Shown here one piece after another: positions 9,131 through 18,174 of a stretch of DNA of 64,000 nt. Source of the DNA: Thiomargarita sp. (GTDB lineage: Bacteria > Pseudomonadota > Gammaproteobacteria > Beggiatoales > Beggiatoaceae); assembly GCA_020721005.1 (NCBI GenBank), contig DYNP01000001.1:344994-408993 (forward strand), in the 5' to 3' direction. Position 1 is the stretch's first letter. Each line of letters starts with the position of its first letter. A program made the position numbers and the translations under genes. Under the pieces are notes generated by a model that saw only the letters and a program-made list of their open reading frames with translations, was not told where the DNA came from and did not search any database.

Positions 9131-9597
9131 ATGAAAGAGCATAGAAGATACGATATGTCAGATAGAACGTGGGGGCTATTGGAACCGCATTTACTGGGGA
9201 AAAGGGGGAAATGGGGAAGGGTAGCAAAGGATAATCGATTGTTTATAAACGCGATATTTTGGATATTGCGTACCGGAGCTCCTTGGCGAAATTTACCCCC
9301 AGATTATGGGGATTGGAAAAACAGCCATCGCCGTTTTTGCCGATGGAGAGATAAAGGTATTTGGGAGGAGTTGTTAAGTAAATTGATAGATGACCCAGAT
9401 TATGAGTGGTTGTTGATAGATGCTAATCATGTCAAAGTACATCCTCATGCGGTCGGTGCATTAGGAGGCATTCAGGAGGTTATCTACAAAAAAGGGGGCT
9501 CAACATCAAATTCTATCTGTCCGTGGATGCGCATGGTATGCCGCTCGAAGTTATTATGATAATAGGGACCGCTGCAGATTGTTGTAACTTCTTGTGA
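9131..9597 (+). pseudogene. IS5-family transposase remnant, frameshifted and 3'-truncated
   Basis: The first frame (9131-9559) encodes an IS5-type N-terminal half: the DUF4096-like segment RTGAPWRNLPPDYGDWK and the first catalytic Asp in LLIDANHVKVHPHA. At the run AAAAAAGGGGG (about 9489-9499) the homology moves to the -1 frame, which continues as LNIKFYLSVDAHGMPLEV and AADC before a stop at 9595-9597. The remaining half, with the second Asp and the Glu of DDE, is missing. Either a base was lost from the G-run or it is a relic of programmed slippage. Without the C-terminal catalytic half the element cannot be active. Its terminal inverted repeats were not identified. Confidence 0.8.
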
Positions 9598-9614
9598 TGA
9601 TATTGTCTAAATAT

Positions 9615-9638
9615 TGATGGGCTTCCTATCGTCAGTCC
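9615..9638 (+). repeat. Short hairpin repeat, family 2
   Basis: Degenerate copy of the TGATGGGCTTCCCGTTGGTC family. Other copies are at 32952, 39500, 44158, 47936, 56766, 61773 and 61899. Confidence 0.55.
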
Positions 9639-9745
9639 ATTGTACTGGGGTTCTCCCAATGATGCTTTTTTTTCAGCCTTTTTGATGACAAGGACTGACT
9701 GTCCTTACGCAAATTCACTATTACCTCTCATTCTGATGATTCACT

Positions 9746-10120
9746 ATGACCCTAAAAAACCTTTCGCATTTTCAAACTGAGCGGGCTCATCTCAACGATC
9801 TTGTCATGGACTATGCGGGATTGAGCATGAAGCGATTTTATAACTTAGATTCCCAAGTCTATCAAGCCGGTGCTCTCTCTAAAAAAACTAAGGAGTTGCT
9901 GGGACTGACTGCTTCTCTTGTGCTGCGTTGTGATGATTGTGTCCGTTACCACCTTATTCAATGTCAACAGGAAAAAGTCTCTGATCAAGAGCTTGAAGAG
10001 GCTTTGTCTATTGGTCTCATTGTTGGTGGCTCTATTACGATTCCCCATCTACGACGAGCCTTTGAAGCATGGCAAGAATTAACTCAATCCCCTGCCCCCT
10101 CTAATTCATCTCAAACTTGA
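9746..10120 (+). CDS. Carboxymuconolactone decarboxylase/AhpD-like protein
   Basis: 124 residues, a normal length for the CMD family. The redox/catalytic signature is RCDDCVRYHL (a CxxC followed by His), then the helical region LIVGGSITIPHLRRAFEAW. Members with CxxC act as peroxidase-type or alkylhydroperoxidase-related proteins. The sequence does not reveal whether this one is an enzyme or a redox partner. It stands alone between the IS remnant and the flavoprotein. Confidence 0.8.
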   Translation: MTLKNLSHFQTERAHLNDLVMDYAGLSMKRFYNLDSQVYQAGALSKKTKELLGLTASLVLRCDDCVRYHLIQCQQEKVSDQELEEALSIGLIVGGSITIPHLRRAFEAWQELTQSPAPSNSSQT

Positions 10121-10381
10121 ATTAATGGCGCAAAATAAGTGATTTCAAATTATCGCTTAACCATTTCAATCATTCTCGCGATTGGGATATGGTTAAATTG
10201 GGGAATGTTTGTAATAAAGTTACTGATGGAACAGATGCAACTATATGTTGATAGTGGAGTTTCATTTTTAAGAGTGACTGATTTAACTGAAAGCAATAAT
10301 GGAAGCAGGTAGGGTGGCAAGTTTTTTTGCTGACTGGGACTGTTAATTATGATTGATATCTTTTGTTAGCAGAAATGGAAT

Positions 10382-12289
10382 ATGATTATGGCAAATATAA
10401 CAAGAAGGGATTTTTTAAATGGTGTTGCTTTGCTTGGTGCAGGCGCTACAATGGGGTGGCCGTTAAAGATTTTGGCCGCAGGTGATTTAAGTTGGTATTA
10501 TCCTCCTGCTCTAACCGGCATGCGGGGAAATCATGTCGGTTCATTTGAAACTGCACATGCGCTGGCTTGGGCTGGACAGCGGGAGTTTGGCCCGATACAG
10601 GGCGATGTTGAATATTATGATCTTGTTGTAATTGGTGCCGGAATCAGTGGTTTGTCTGCGGCTTGGTTTTATCAGCAAGAAAAGCCCAATGCTGGTATTC
10701 TCATCCTTGATAATCATGATGATTTTGGTGGTCATGCCAAACGCAATGAGTTTGAGGTTGATGGCCATTTTCTGTTGTCTTACGGTGGCACACAGAGTTT
10801 TGATTCTCCATCATCATTCAGCGATGAATCTTTACAGTTATTAAAGGCACTCGGTATTGATTTTGGTAAGTTGGCAGATTTTTATGACAGAGATTTTTTT
10901 GGAAAACATAAGTTATCGCTTGGAATTTTTTATGATGAAAAAACCTTCGGTCAAACACAATTGATCAAAAGCGGATTGCCTACTGCTCGTCTTCAGGCTG
11001 ATTATTCAAAATACTTCATTCCTGGTATTGGAATTGGCCCGGATTTTTTATCAACACTTGAAAGTATACCCTTAAATTCACAACAACGGAAAAAGATAGG
11101 GGAGGTATTTTCGATTTTACCCAAAGCAAAGAGTTATTTTAAAGGTGATACTGGCGAAGAGCGTTTTTTTTCGAAAAATTATGTTCAGTTTTTGTTTGAA
11201 GTCTATGGCATTGAAGATCCTGCATTGATTGCGTTATTAAGCATGTCGTTGGTGGAAGATACCGCCTTAGGAGGAGCTAATGTCAGTCTGCCCGATGCGG
11301 TAGCGGGAGGATTGCCAGGATTGCCGTCGAAAGAATTTTTTGCCGGTTTTTTAGATGAGGAAGACAATAATGAAGGCGAAAACGAGGGGGATGAATATGT
11401 ACATCATTTTCCCGATGGTAACGCTACGCTTGTCCGTATTCTGGTACAGCGGCTGATTCCAGCAGTGGCCCAATTTTCGTCTCCTGAGCAGTGCCTGACG
11501 GCTAAGTTTGATTATCAGGCACTGGATAGAGCTTATAACCCTGTGCGGGTTCGTTTAAACAGTCTGGCGGTGTCTGCTGAAAATAAAAGTGGGGAGACAG
11601 AAGTTACCTATTTGAAAGATGGCAAACTGTACAGTGCCCGCGCACCCCATACCATCATGGCAGGTTGGCACATGATGGCAGCACACATTATTAAAGGGCT
11701 ACCAGTTCAGCAAAAGCGGGCCATGCAGGACAATGTTAAGATACCCCTGGTTTATGCCCAAGTCGCTTTGCGACAATGGAAAGCCATCCAAAGCAGCGGT
11801 GTAGGTGCTGCCTATTGCCCTGGTTCGTGGTTTCAGTATGTCCAGCCCGATTTTCCGGTGGCTATGGGTGATTACAAGCCCAATAGAAGTCCTGACCATC
11901 CGACAGTGCTAACCATGATCCGCATGCCTTGTCCGATGCTGGGTTCAGGTACTCCCGCAGATTTATTCCGCCAAGGGCGATACGAATTGCTGGCGACAAC
12001 GTTTGAAACTTTTGAAAAAAATATTCGGGAGCAGTTGCAGGCAATGTATGGCCCATTCGGCTTTGCGCACCAAAGAGATATTGCTGCAATTACCGTTAAC
12101 AGGTGGTCGCACGGGTTTGTCTACGATGGTGCGGAGTATAAAGGCAAGCCAGCCCATATTACAGCTAGCCAGCGTGTGGGTAACATCCTGATCGCCAACG
12201 CTGACACTTCAGGCAGAGCCTACACTGATGCAGCCATCGATATGGCATGGCAAGCCATTAAGTTAATCAAGGCTCCAGATAAATTATGA
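10382..12289 (+). CDS. Tat-exported FAD-dependent oxidoreductase, spermidine-dehydrogenase-like
   Basis: 635 residues; the alternative start is ATG 10388. The twin-arginine leader is clear (TRRDFLNGVALLGAG), so the folded flavoprotein is probably periplasmic. A Rossmann FAD-binding motif follows (VVIGAGISGLSAAW, about residue 82), then NHDDFGGHAKRNEF. The C-terminal FAD-contact region is VGNILIANADTSGRAYTDAA. Length, Tat leader and architecture match the flavoproteins related to spermidine dehydrogenase, which oxidise amines to aldehydes. Assigning spermidine itself as substrate would be inference. No operon partners are visible. Confidence 0.7.
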   Translation: MIMANITRRDFLNGVALLGAGATMGWPLKILAAGDLSWYYPPALTGMRGNHVGSFETAHALAWAGQREFGPIQGDVEYYDLVVIGAGISGLSAAWFYQQEKPNAGILILDNHDDFGGHAKRNEFEVDGHFLLSYGGTQSFDSPSSFSDESLQLLKALGIDFGKLADFYDRDFFGKHKLSLGIFYDEKTFGQTQLIKSGLPTARLQADYSKYFIPGIGIGPDFLSTLESIPLNSQQRKKIGEVFSILPKAKSYFKGDTGEERFFSKNYVQFLFEVYGIEDPALIALLSMSLVEDTALGGANVSLPDAVAGGLPGLPSKEFFAGFLDEEDNNEGENEGDEYVHHFPDGNATLVRILVQRLIPAVAQFSSPEQCLTAKFDYQALDRAYNPVRVRLNSLAVSAENKSGETEVTYLKDGKLYSARAPHTIMAGWHMMAAHIIKGLPVQQKRAMQDNVKIPLVYAQVALRQWKAIQSSGVGAAYCPGSWFQYVQPDFPVAMGDYKPNRSPDHPTVLTMIRMPCPMLGSGTPADLFRQGRYELLATTFETFEKNIREQLQAMYGPFGFAHQRDIAAITVNRWSHGFVYDGAEYKGKPAHITASQRVGNILIANADTSGRAYTDAAIDMAWQAIKLIKAPDKL

Positions 12290-12681
12290 TTTGTATATAA
12301 TAAAGGTTAACAAAGCACGGCGTTAAACTTTTGAGGAGCAGAACTTGATGAGCACACGGCGCACCGTCATCAAATCACTTAGCCTTTAACAAAACTAATT
12401 TATAAATGCAAACTATATTTTATAAAAAAGTCTGCGTTAATCCTTGCTTAATATCCATTACGCTCATATTATTAAGATTACATTGTCTTATGGTAATAGG
12501 GTACACTTCTACGACCCATCTTTGTTAGACCCCTTGCATAAACAAGTAGGGGCAAATTGCATCCGCCCACAATTAGATTGGATTAAAATGCACGAAGCTC
12601 AACATGACTTTGCCATGCGCAATATTGGCGGAATATGCCGCATTAGCTGGTTCTGTTTACCAAGTAAAACTCACGTAAAAA

Positions 12682-12825
12682 CGTACTGACAAACTTGAGG
12701 AAATGGCACAATAGCGAAATCGATTGCATATTTTGCTAAGACAACGTGAATTCGACGTAAATTTACAGAAGAATCAGAATGTTGTTTTAAATCAGCAAAC
12801 GGAATTAGATTTTTTCAGACGATGA
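12682..12825 (+). pseudogene. Relic of a coiled-coil protein gene
   Basis: One frame reads RTDKLEEMAQ, then a TAG at 12712-12714, then RNRLHILLRQREFDVN and a Gln/Asn-rich continuation to a TGA at 12823-12825. The heptad-like composition (LLRQRE, QQTELDFF) looks like genuine former coding sequence broken by a stop. Parent gene not recognised. Confidence 0.35.
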
Positions 12826-12951
12826 AACAATGGTTTTAGCTGCCTATGCTATTCAAGTACTTAGAAACACTGCTACAAAACCACAAATAATTCATCAAGT
12901 TATCATTTTACTTACATCGAACTCACGTTAAGACATGTCATCAAAGCCCCA

Positions 12952-13028
12952 GTAGAGTGGACGAGCGTCCTTTAAAAGGAGGGGAATTAAAATTTTTAAG
13001 GTGGGTAAAAAACGCTTGCCCACTCTAC
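12952..13028. repeat. Imperfect inverted repeat upstream of ftsH
   Basis: Arms GTAGAGTGGACGAGCGT (12952-12968) and AACGCTTGCCCACTCTAC (13011-13028) pair with few mismatches around a 42-bp loop. It resembles a short nonautonomous element or a long stem. It is 200 bp ahead of ftsH. Confidence 0.55.
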
Positions 13029-13227
13029 CTGGATAATGGACGGACTTATTCATAATTCACCGTTCACTTACCAATTCAGCAACTTCTACTTTTGAAAAAA
13101 AGTAACTCATCCGCAGCGCCTAAACCATTTCAATCCCCACAACTGAGATCCCCAATTTTAACTTGCTTAAACAAGGATCCTATTCACCACACCCAATTAA
13201 ACACACCCATTAAAGAGGCCTATTTTC

Positions 13228-15156
13228 GTGAATGATATGGCAAAAAACCTGCTACTCTGGATAGTCATTGCCTTTGTGCTAATGATGGTATTTAACAACT
13301 TTGGACCCCGAGGTGTTCCAGCCCAAGCCATTGATTACTCCAAATTTATCCTAGACGTACAACAGGGACAAGTGCAAAAAGTTGAAATTGAAGGACGCTC
13401 TATCCGAGGCAAAACCCTCAGCGGACAACACTTTATAACCTACAATCCCGGCGACCCCGGTCTCATTGGTGATCTACTGAAGCACAAAGTCATCATTGAA
13501 TCCCGTCCTCCTGAAGAACAATCCGTTCTCATGCAAATCTTCATCTCCTGGTTCCCCATGCTACTCCTGTTCGGAGTATTGATTTTCTTCATGCGCCAAA
13601 TGCAAGGTGGAGGAGGTCGTGGTGCCCTGTCCTTCGGAAAAAGTAGAGCCCGCATGATCGAAGAAGACCAAGTCAAAATCACTTTTGCCGACGTAGCTGG
13701 CGTTGACGAAGCCAAAGAAGAAGTCACTGAACTCGTCGAATTCCTACGAGACCCAGCCAAATTCCAAAATCTCGGCGGCAAAATTCCCCGAGGTGTCCTC
13801 ATGGTCGGCTCACCTGGGACCGGTAAAACCCTCCTTGCCAAAGCCATCGCCGGTGAAGCCAAAGTTCCCTTCTTCACCATCTCCGGCTCTGACTTCGTCG
13901 AAATGTTTGTTGGAGTTGGCGCCTCAAGAGTCCGAGACATGTTTGAACAAGCCAAAAAACACTCCCCTTGCATCATCTTCATCGACGAAATCGACGCAGT
14001 GGGGCGACACCGAGGCGCCGGTCTCGGCGGCGGTCATGACGAACGCGAACAAACCCTCAACCAACTGCTCGTAGAAATGGACGGCTTTGAAGGCAATGAA
14101 GGCGTCATCGTCATCGCTGCCACCAACCGCCCAGACGTATTAGACCCAGCCCTATTGAGACCGGGACGCTTTGATCGACAAGTAGTAGTGCCTCTGCCTG
14201 ACATTCGTGGTCGAGAACAAATTCTCAAAGTCCACATGCGCAAAGTCCCAATTGCCGACGACGTTAAACCTACAGTCATTGCTCGAGGCACCCCTGGATT
14301 CTCCGGTGCTGACCTGGCCAACCTGGTCAACGAAGCTGCCCTCTTTGCCGCCCGTGGTAATAAACGCCTGGTTAATATGGAAGAATTTGAAAAAGCCAAG
14401 GACAAAATTATGATGGGCACTGAACGTCGATCCATGGTCATGAGCGAAGAAGAAAAACGCCTCACCGCCTATCATGAAGCTGGACATGCCATCGTCGGAC
14501 GCCTCCTGCCCAAACACGATCCAGTCTACAAAGTCAGCATCATTCCCCGTGGCCGTGCCTTGGGCGTCACCATGTTTTTACCCGAAGCCGATCGCCTCAG
14601 CTACAGCAAAGAATTCTTGGAATGCCGAATTGCCTCCATATTTGGGGGACGCATTGCCGAAGAACTGATCTTTGGCTCAGAAGCCGTGACCACCGGAGCC
14701 AGTAATGACATTCAACGCGCCACTGAAATTGCCAGAAACATGGTTACCAAATGGGGACTCTCCGAAAAACTCGGTCCCTTAACCTATGGAGAAGACGATG
14801 GAGAAGTCTTTTTAGGTCATACAGTTACCCAACACAAACTGGTCTCTGACGAAACTGCTCACATCATTGACGAAGAAACCCGCGCCTTCATAGACCGCAG
14901 CTATTCCCGAGCCAAACAACTGCTCAAAGACCACTTGGAAATCTTGCATCTGATGGCAGAAGCCTTGATCAAATATGAGACCATAGACGCTGAACAAATC
15001 GACGACCTCATGGAAGGTAAAGCCCCTCGTCCTCCCAAAGATTGGATAGATCCTGAAGAGAACAACGGCTCCACTCACAAAACAAATGGAGTAGAAGTCG
15101 GTGAACTCAAAACCAAAAAAAATGGGAAAATTGGAGGACCTGCCAGCACTCATTAA
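13228..15156 (+). CDS. ftsH: ATP-dependent zinc metalloprotease FtsH
   Basis: 642 residues, normal length. It is an inner-membrane AAA+ protease that degrades membrane and regulatory proteins. Visible features: TM1 (about 7-23), a periplasmic domain, TM2 (about 106-122), Walker A GSPGTGKT (194-201), Walker [12 protein letters not shown] (250-260), the second region of homology around RPGRFDRQV (312-320) and the zinc site HEAGH (417-421). GTG 13228 is used because GAGG lies 9 nt upstream; the ATG three codons later is equally possible. Walker A has Ser where most FtsH have Pro (GPPGTGKT); the ATP-binding GxxGxGKT core is kept. The usual rlmE (ftsJ) upstream neighbour is absent. Confidence 0.97.
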   Translation: MNDMAKNLLLWIVIAFVLMMVFNNFGPRGVPAQAIDYSKFILDVQQGQVQKVEIEGRSIRGKTLSGQHFITYNPGDPGLIGDLLKHKVIIESRPPEEQSVLMQIFISWFPMLLLFGVLIFFMRQMQGGGGRGALSFGKSRARMIEEDQVKITFADVAGVDEAKEEVTELVEFLRDPAKFQNLGGKIPRGVLMVGSPGTGKTLLAKAIAGEAKVPFFTISGSDFVEMFVGVGASRVRDMFEQAKKHSPCIIFIDEIDAVGRHRGAGLGGGHDEREQTLNQLLVEMDGFEGNEGVIVIAATNRPDVLDPALLRPGRFDRQVVVPLPDIRGREQILKVHMRKVPIADDVKPTVIARGTPGFSGADLANLVNEAALFAARGNKRLVNMEEFEKAKDKIMMGTERRSMVMSEEEKRLTAYHEAGHAIVGRLLPKHDPVYKVSIIPRGRALGVTMFLPEADRLSYSKEFLECRIASIFGGRIAEELIFGSEAVTTGASNDIQRATEIARNMVTKWGLSEKLGPLTYGEDDGEVFLGHTVTQHKLVSDETAHIIDEETRAFIDRSYSRAKQLLKDHLEILHLMAEALIKYETIDAEQIDDLMEGKAPRPPKDWIDPEENNGSTHKTNGVEVGELKTKKNGKIGGPASTH

Positions 15157-15323
15157 TTAAACTCTGACACCAATCAGATCACCAAAACCACTCAGATATG
15201 CCCCTTTCTCATGCTGCAAAGTCAGCTATATAGAATGGGGCAAAACATCCTTCCCACCCATGGCAAAATACTGAGCAACCCAACAAAAGTTGCTCACCCC
15301 ACCTGGCTTGGCTTGCCGCATCC

Positions 15324-16925
15324 ATGCCCATTATCAAACTAACCAACGCCAAAATTTATGATCCCATTCAGGGTAAAAATGGAATCCTCGAAGACCTATT
15401 TATCCAACACGGTCGACTCATTCCCCCCCAAACCCCAATCCACTTAGAATATGATTTACAAGGAAAAGTGGTCATGGCTGGAGGCATTGATCTACATACT
15501 CACATTGGCAGCGCCCAAGTCAATTTAGCCCGAATTCTCCTTCCAAGCTATTCCGGTCCCCCCTTAATTCCCCCAGTTCGAGACATCGGTTATCGGTATG
15601 CTGAAATGGGATACACCCACGTTGTGGAACCTGCCCTATTCCCATGCAATGCCCGTCAAACCTATGCTGCATTACAGAGTATTCCCATTCTTGACAAAAG
15701 CACCTTTGTCTTGGTCGGCCAAGATGAATTCTTACTCAATCTCCTTAGAAATCAAGCCCCTCAAACCCAACTCAACGATTACATTGCCTGGCTAGTCAAC
15801 TCCACCGCTGCCATTGGCGTAAAAATCGTCAATCCCGGCAATGTACCTGCCTTTCAATTTCACCAACGCCCCCTTGAATTGGACGAAATCAATCCCCACT
15901 GCGGTATTACACCTCGCCAAATCCTCACTCGCATCGCCCAAACAGTAGCCGAATTACAACTGCCTCACCCCTTACACCTTCACGCCTGTAATCTGGGAAT
16001 GCCTGGCAATATCACCACCACCTTAAACACTCTGGCTGCCCTAGAAGGCTGGCCCGTCCACCTAACCCATATCCAATTCCACAGCTATGGTCAAGAAGGT
16101 CCCCAGGGGTTTTCCTCAGGAGCACTTCAATTAGTTACCCAACTGCACCAACACCCAGAAATCACCGTGGACGTTGGGCAACTCCTATTTGGGCAAACCA
16201 TCACCTTATCTGCTGACACTCAAGCCCAATTTCAACACCGTTCCCAAAGCTATCCCCGGCACCATTGGGCACACTGGAACTTTGAAGGTCAAGGCGGTTG
16301 TGGCATCCTACCTTTTCGCTACCGCAACCAAAATTTTATCAACGCTTTACAATGGGTTATCGGTTTAGAAATCTTCCTCCTATTAGAAAACCCATGGCAA
16401 GTGGTGCTGACCACTGATTCCCCCAATGGCGCCCCATTTACCAGCTACCCCCATCTCATCCGCTTACTGATGGATGCCCCTTTTCGGGCCGAGAAATTAG
16501 CCGAGCTGCCTCCTTTAGTAGTAGAAAATAGCCTATTGAAAGAACTCAAACGAGAATATTCCCTTTACGAAATTGCCATTCTCACCCGATCTGCTCCCGC
16601 CCGATTACTGAATTGTAAGGACAAAGGTCATTTGGGAATTGGAGCAATTGCCGACTTGGTTGTCTATACGGAACAAACCGACAAAGAAGCCATGTTTTCC
16701 CAACCCGATTATGTGTTCAAGCGAGGAGAATGTGTGGTCAAACGAGGACAAATTATCCAAACAGTGGCAGGCAGCGTGTGGATGGCAGAGCCCAATTTTG
16801 ATCCCCATATCGAACGACAATTGGCTGCTCATTTTTCTCAACACCATTCTCTGCGTTTGGACAATTTCAAACTCAGTTCAAATGAGCGAGCCCGCTTATC
16901 GCATCCAAAGCCAGATCATTACTAA
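15324..16925 (+). CDS. fhcA: Formylmethanofuran dehydrogenase/formyltransferase-hydrolase subunit A
   Basis: 533 residues matching FwdA/FhcA, an amidohydrolase-fold subunit. In archaea it belongs to formylmethanofuran dehydrogenase; in methylotrophic bacteria FhcABCD converts formyl-H4MPT to formate. Diagnostic segments are GGIDLHTHIGSAQVNLAR (metal-binding HTH), YRYAEMGYTHVVEPAL, GVKIVNPGN, LHLHACNLGMPGNITTTL, HLTHIQFHSYG and VLTTDSPNGAPF. The subunits FhcB, C and D, which normally sit next to it, are not in the window. It may function with genes elsewhere or have been displaced. The last codons run directly into a repeat element whose left terminus supplies the TAA stop. Confidence 0.88.
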   Translation: MPIIKLTNAKIYDPIQGKNGILEDLFIQHGRLIPPQTPIHLEYDLQGKVVMAGGIDLHTHIGSAQVNLARILLPSYSGPPLIPPVRDIGYRYAEMGYTHVVEPALFPCNARQTYAALQSIPILDKSTFVLVGQDEFLLNLLRNQAPQTQLNDYIAWLVNSTAAIGVKIVNPGNVPAFQFHQRPLELDEINPHCGITPRQILTRIAQTVAELQLPHPLHLHACNLGMPGNITTTLNTLAALEGWPVHLTHIQFHSYGQEGPQGFSSGALQLVTQLHQHPEITVDVGQLLFGQTITLSADTQAQFQHRSQSYPRHHWAHWNFEGQGGCGILPFRYRNQNFINALQWVIGLEIFLLLENPWQVVLTTDSPNGAPFTSYPHLIRLLMDAPFRAEKLAELPPLVVENSLLKELKREYSLYEIAILTRSAPARLLNCKDKGHLGIGAIADLVVYTEQTDKEAMFSQPDYVFKRGECVVKRGQIIQTVAGSVWMAEPNFDPHIERQLAAHFSQHHSLRLDNFKLSSNERARLSHPKPDHY

Positions 16926-17130
16926 ACCTCTTGCAAAAGTAAATGATGTGATAAAGATGAGATAGGAAAAAATAAAAGGGAAATCCCCGTTGGGGTGGAG
17001 GCTTTAGCCGAAGTGGAGGTTCTAGAAAGTACCTTGGAGTGGAGGCTTTAGCCGGTCAGCGGTTGGCCTTTGCAATTTGTGTATGTAGGGGGATGCCTAC
17101 GGCTGACCGGCTAAAGCCTCCACTCCAACG
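16923..17130. repeat. Palindromic repeat element, family 1 (copy A)
   Basis: The left end TAAACCTCTTGCAAAAG (16923-16939) is one of the family terminal repeats (consensus TAGACCTCTTGCAAAAG) with one substitution. Internal arms GGAGTGGAGGCTTTAGCCGG (17036-17055) and its inverse (17113-17132 region) enclose a loop containing TTTGCAATTTGTGTATG. A partial unit lies at about 16993-17012. The right terminal repeat is missing, so this copy is truncated. It overlaps the stop codon of fhcA. Confidence 0.8.
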
Positions 17131-17160
17131 CCTCTTAACCAATGGACAACTCTCATTTTT

Positions 17161-18174
17161 TCATGATTGCATACTTTTTCCTTCCTCATCAGCAGCAGTA
17201 TCAGCAACAATCAGTCCTCGAATAGCCGCGATACCTTGTCCCCCATGAGCCCAAGCCTGTGGCAGATCTGACAAAGTCATGCCGCCCAAGGCAAAAATTG
17301 GGCACTTGGCAAACTCGGTCAATTGGAAAAATTGCCGCCATCCCAAAGATTTAGCTTCTGGATGGGAATGAGTAAATTTAACTGGACTTAACACTCCAAA
17401 ATCCAAATTGAGGCGATTGGCCTGTAAAATATCAGTTAAAGTGTGACAGGAAGCCGCTACCAATTGGGATTTGTCTAAAGGACGTTGGGAATATTGAAAT
17501 AAGCGTTGACTGTTCAAATGCACCCCATGAGCCCCAATAGCTGGCACCCATATTGGATCCGCATTGATCAACAAACGGGCTTGATACTGTGTACATAAAG
17601 TCAGCACTTTTTGGGCACAATAGCAAAATTCTGAATGTGAAGGCAGTTTAGCCCGGAATTGCACCAAACTAATGATTCGTTCCGCCAATGTTTTTTCCAA
17701 CTGATAAAAAAAATTAAGATCTTGCAAAGATGTTGGAGAAGGAGTGACGAAATACAGGCTGGGTAATTGTAACGCCTTGATAATTGGATAATTGGCAGCA
17801 GGGAATGGATTATGTGCCAATTCAGAAAGCAGAGACCATTTTAAGTCCTGAGACTCCTTTCCCCACACTTGCCCAGACCATCGTTCCACTTCCCAAACAT
17901 CCAATAAAATGGTTTTTTGGGGATAAGCATGAGTGATTCGGATCAACGGCCGTGCCTGTTGTACTTGCACATTCACCTCTTCAAACAATTCTCGTTGCAA
18001 AGTTTGGAAAGGACTTTCTTGGGCTTCCTGTTTTCCACCAGGAAATTCCCAAAGATTGCCTTGGTCTACATGAGAAGGACGCCGTCCCAACAAAATTTTG
18101 CCAGCATGGTCTCTTATGACTCCGGCGACTACATTTACAATGGAAGAATGAGTAAGATTGGGCATGATGGTCAT
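17161..18174 (-). CDS. Nudix hydrolase fused to thiamine-phosphate-synthase-like domain
   Basis: 337 residues from ATG 18174 (a TTG one codon earlier is possible). The N-terminal Nudix domain (about 10-130, MutT-like) has a complete Nudix box from 47 to 69 (GGKQEAQESPF, RELFEEVNVQ), so hydrolysis of an oxidised nucleotide is likely. The C-terminal domain (about 140-330) resembles ThiE/TenI TIM barrels: LINADPIWVPAIGAHGVHL and FALGGMTLSDL. Such fusions are common in gammaproteobacteria; the ThiE-like half may not make thiamine phosphate. Its ATG shares one base with the TGA of dsrS (TGATG), so the pair is translationally coupled. Confidence 0.88.
   Translation of the reverse strand: MTIMPNLTHSSIVNVVAGVIRDHAGKILLGRRPSHVDQGNLWEFPGGKQEAQESPFQTLQRELFEEVNVQVQQARPLIRITHAYPQKTILLDVWEVERWSGQVWGKESQDLKWSLLSELAHNPFPAANYPIIKALQLPSLYFVTPSPTSLQDLNFFYQLEKTLAERIISLVQFRAKLPSHSEFCYCAQKVLTLCTQYQARLLINADPIWVPAIGAHGVHLNSQRLFQYSQRPLDKSQLVAASCHTLTDILQANRLNLDFGVLSPVKFTHSHPEAKSLGWRQFFQLTEFAKCPIFALGGMTLSDLPQAWAHGGQGIAAIRGLIVADTAADEEGKSMQS

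Larger units (their letters stand above)
12290..13227. other. 938-bp degenerate region between the flavoprotein and ftsH
   Basis: No intact gene was found. It holds a decayed coiled-coil coding relic (12682-12825), inverted copies of AACGTGAATTCGACGTAA (12743-12760 and 12912-12929, 16 of 18 matching; a third similar site is at 59058-59075) and an imperfect inverted repeat at 12952-13028. The 12444-12689 reading frame has no recognisable protein and carries a better-looking short frame within it (AEYAALAGSVYQVKLT), consistent with gene decay. Confidence 0.6.

Noticed and set aside
13810-13833. FtsH Walker A with Ser in place of the usual Pro
   Set aside because: The GxxGxGKT residues that bind ATP are intact, so this is a tolerated variation and not a defect.
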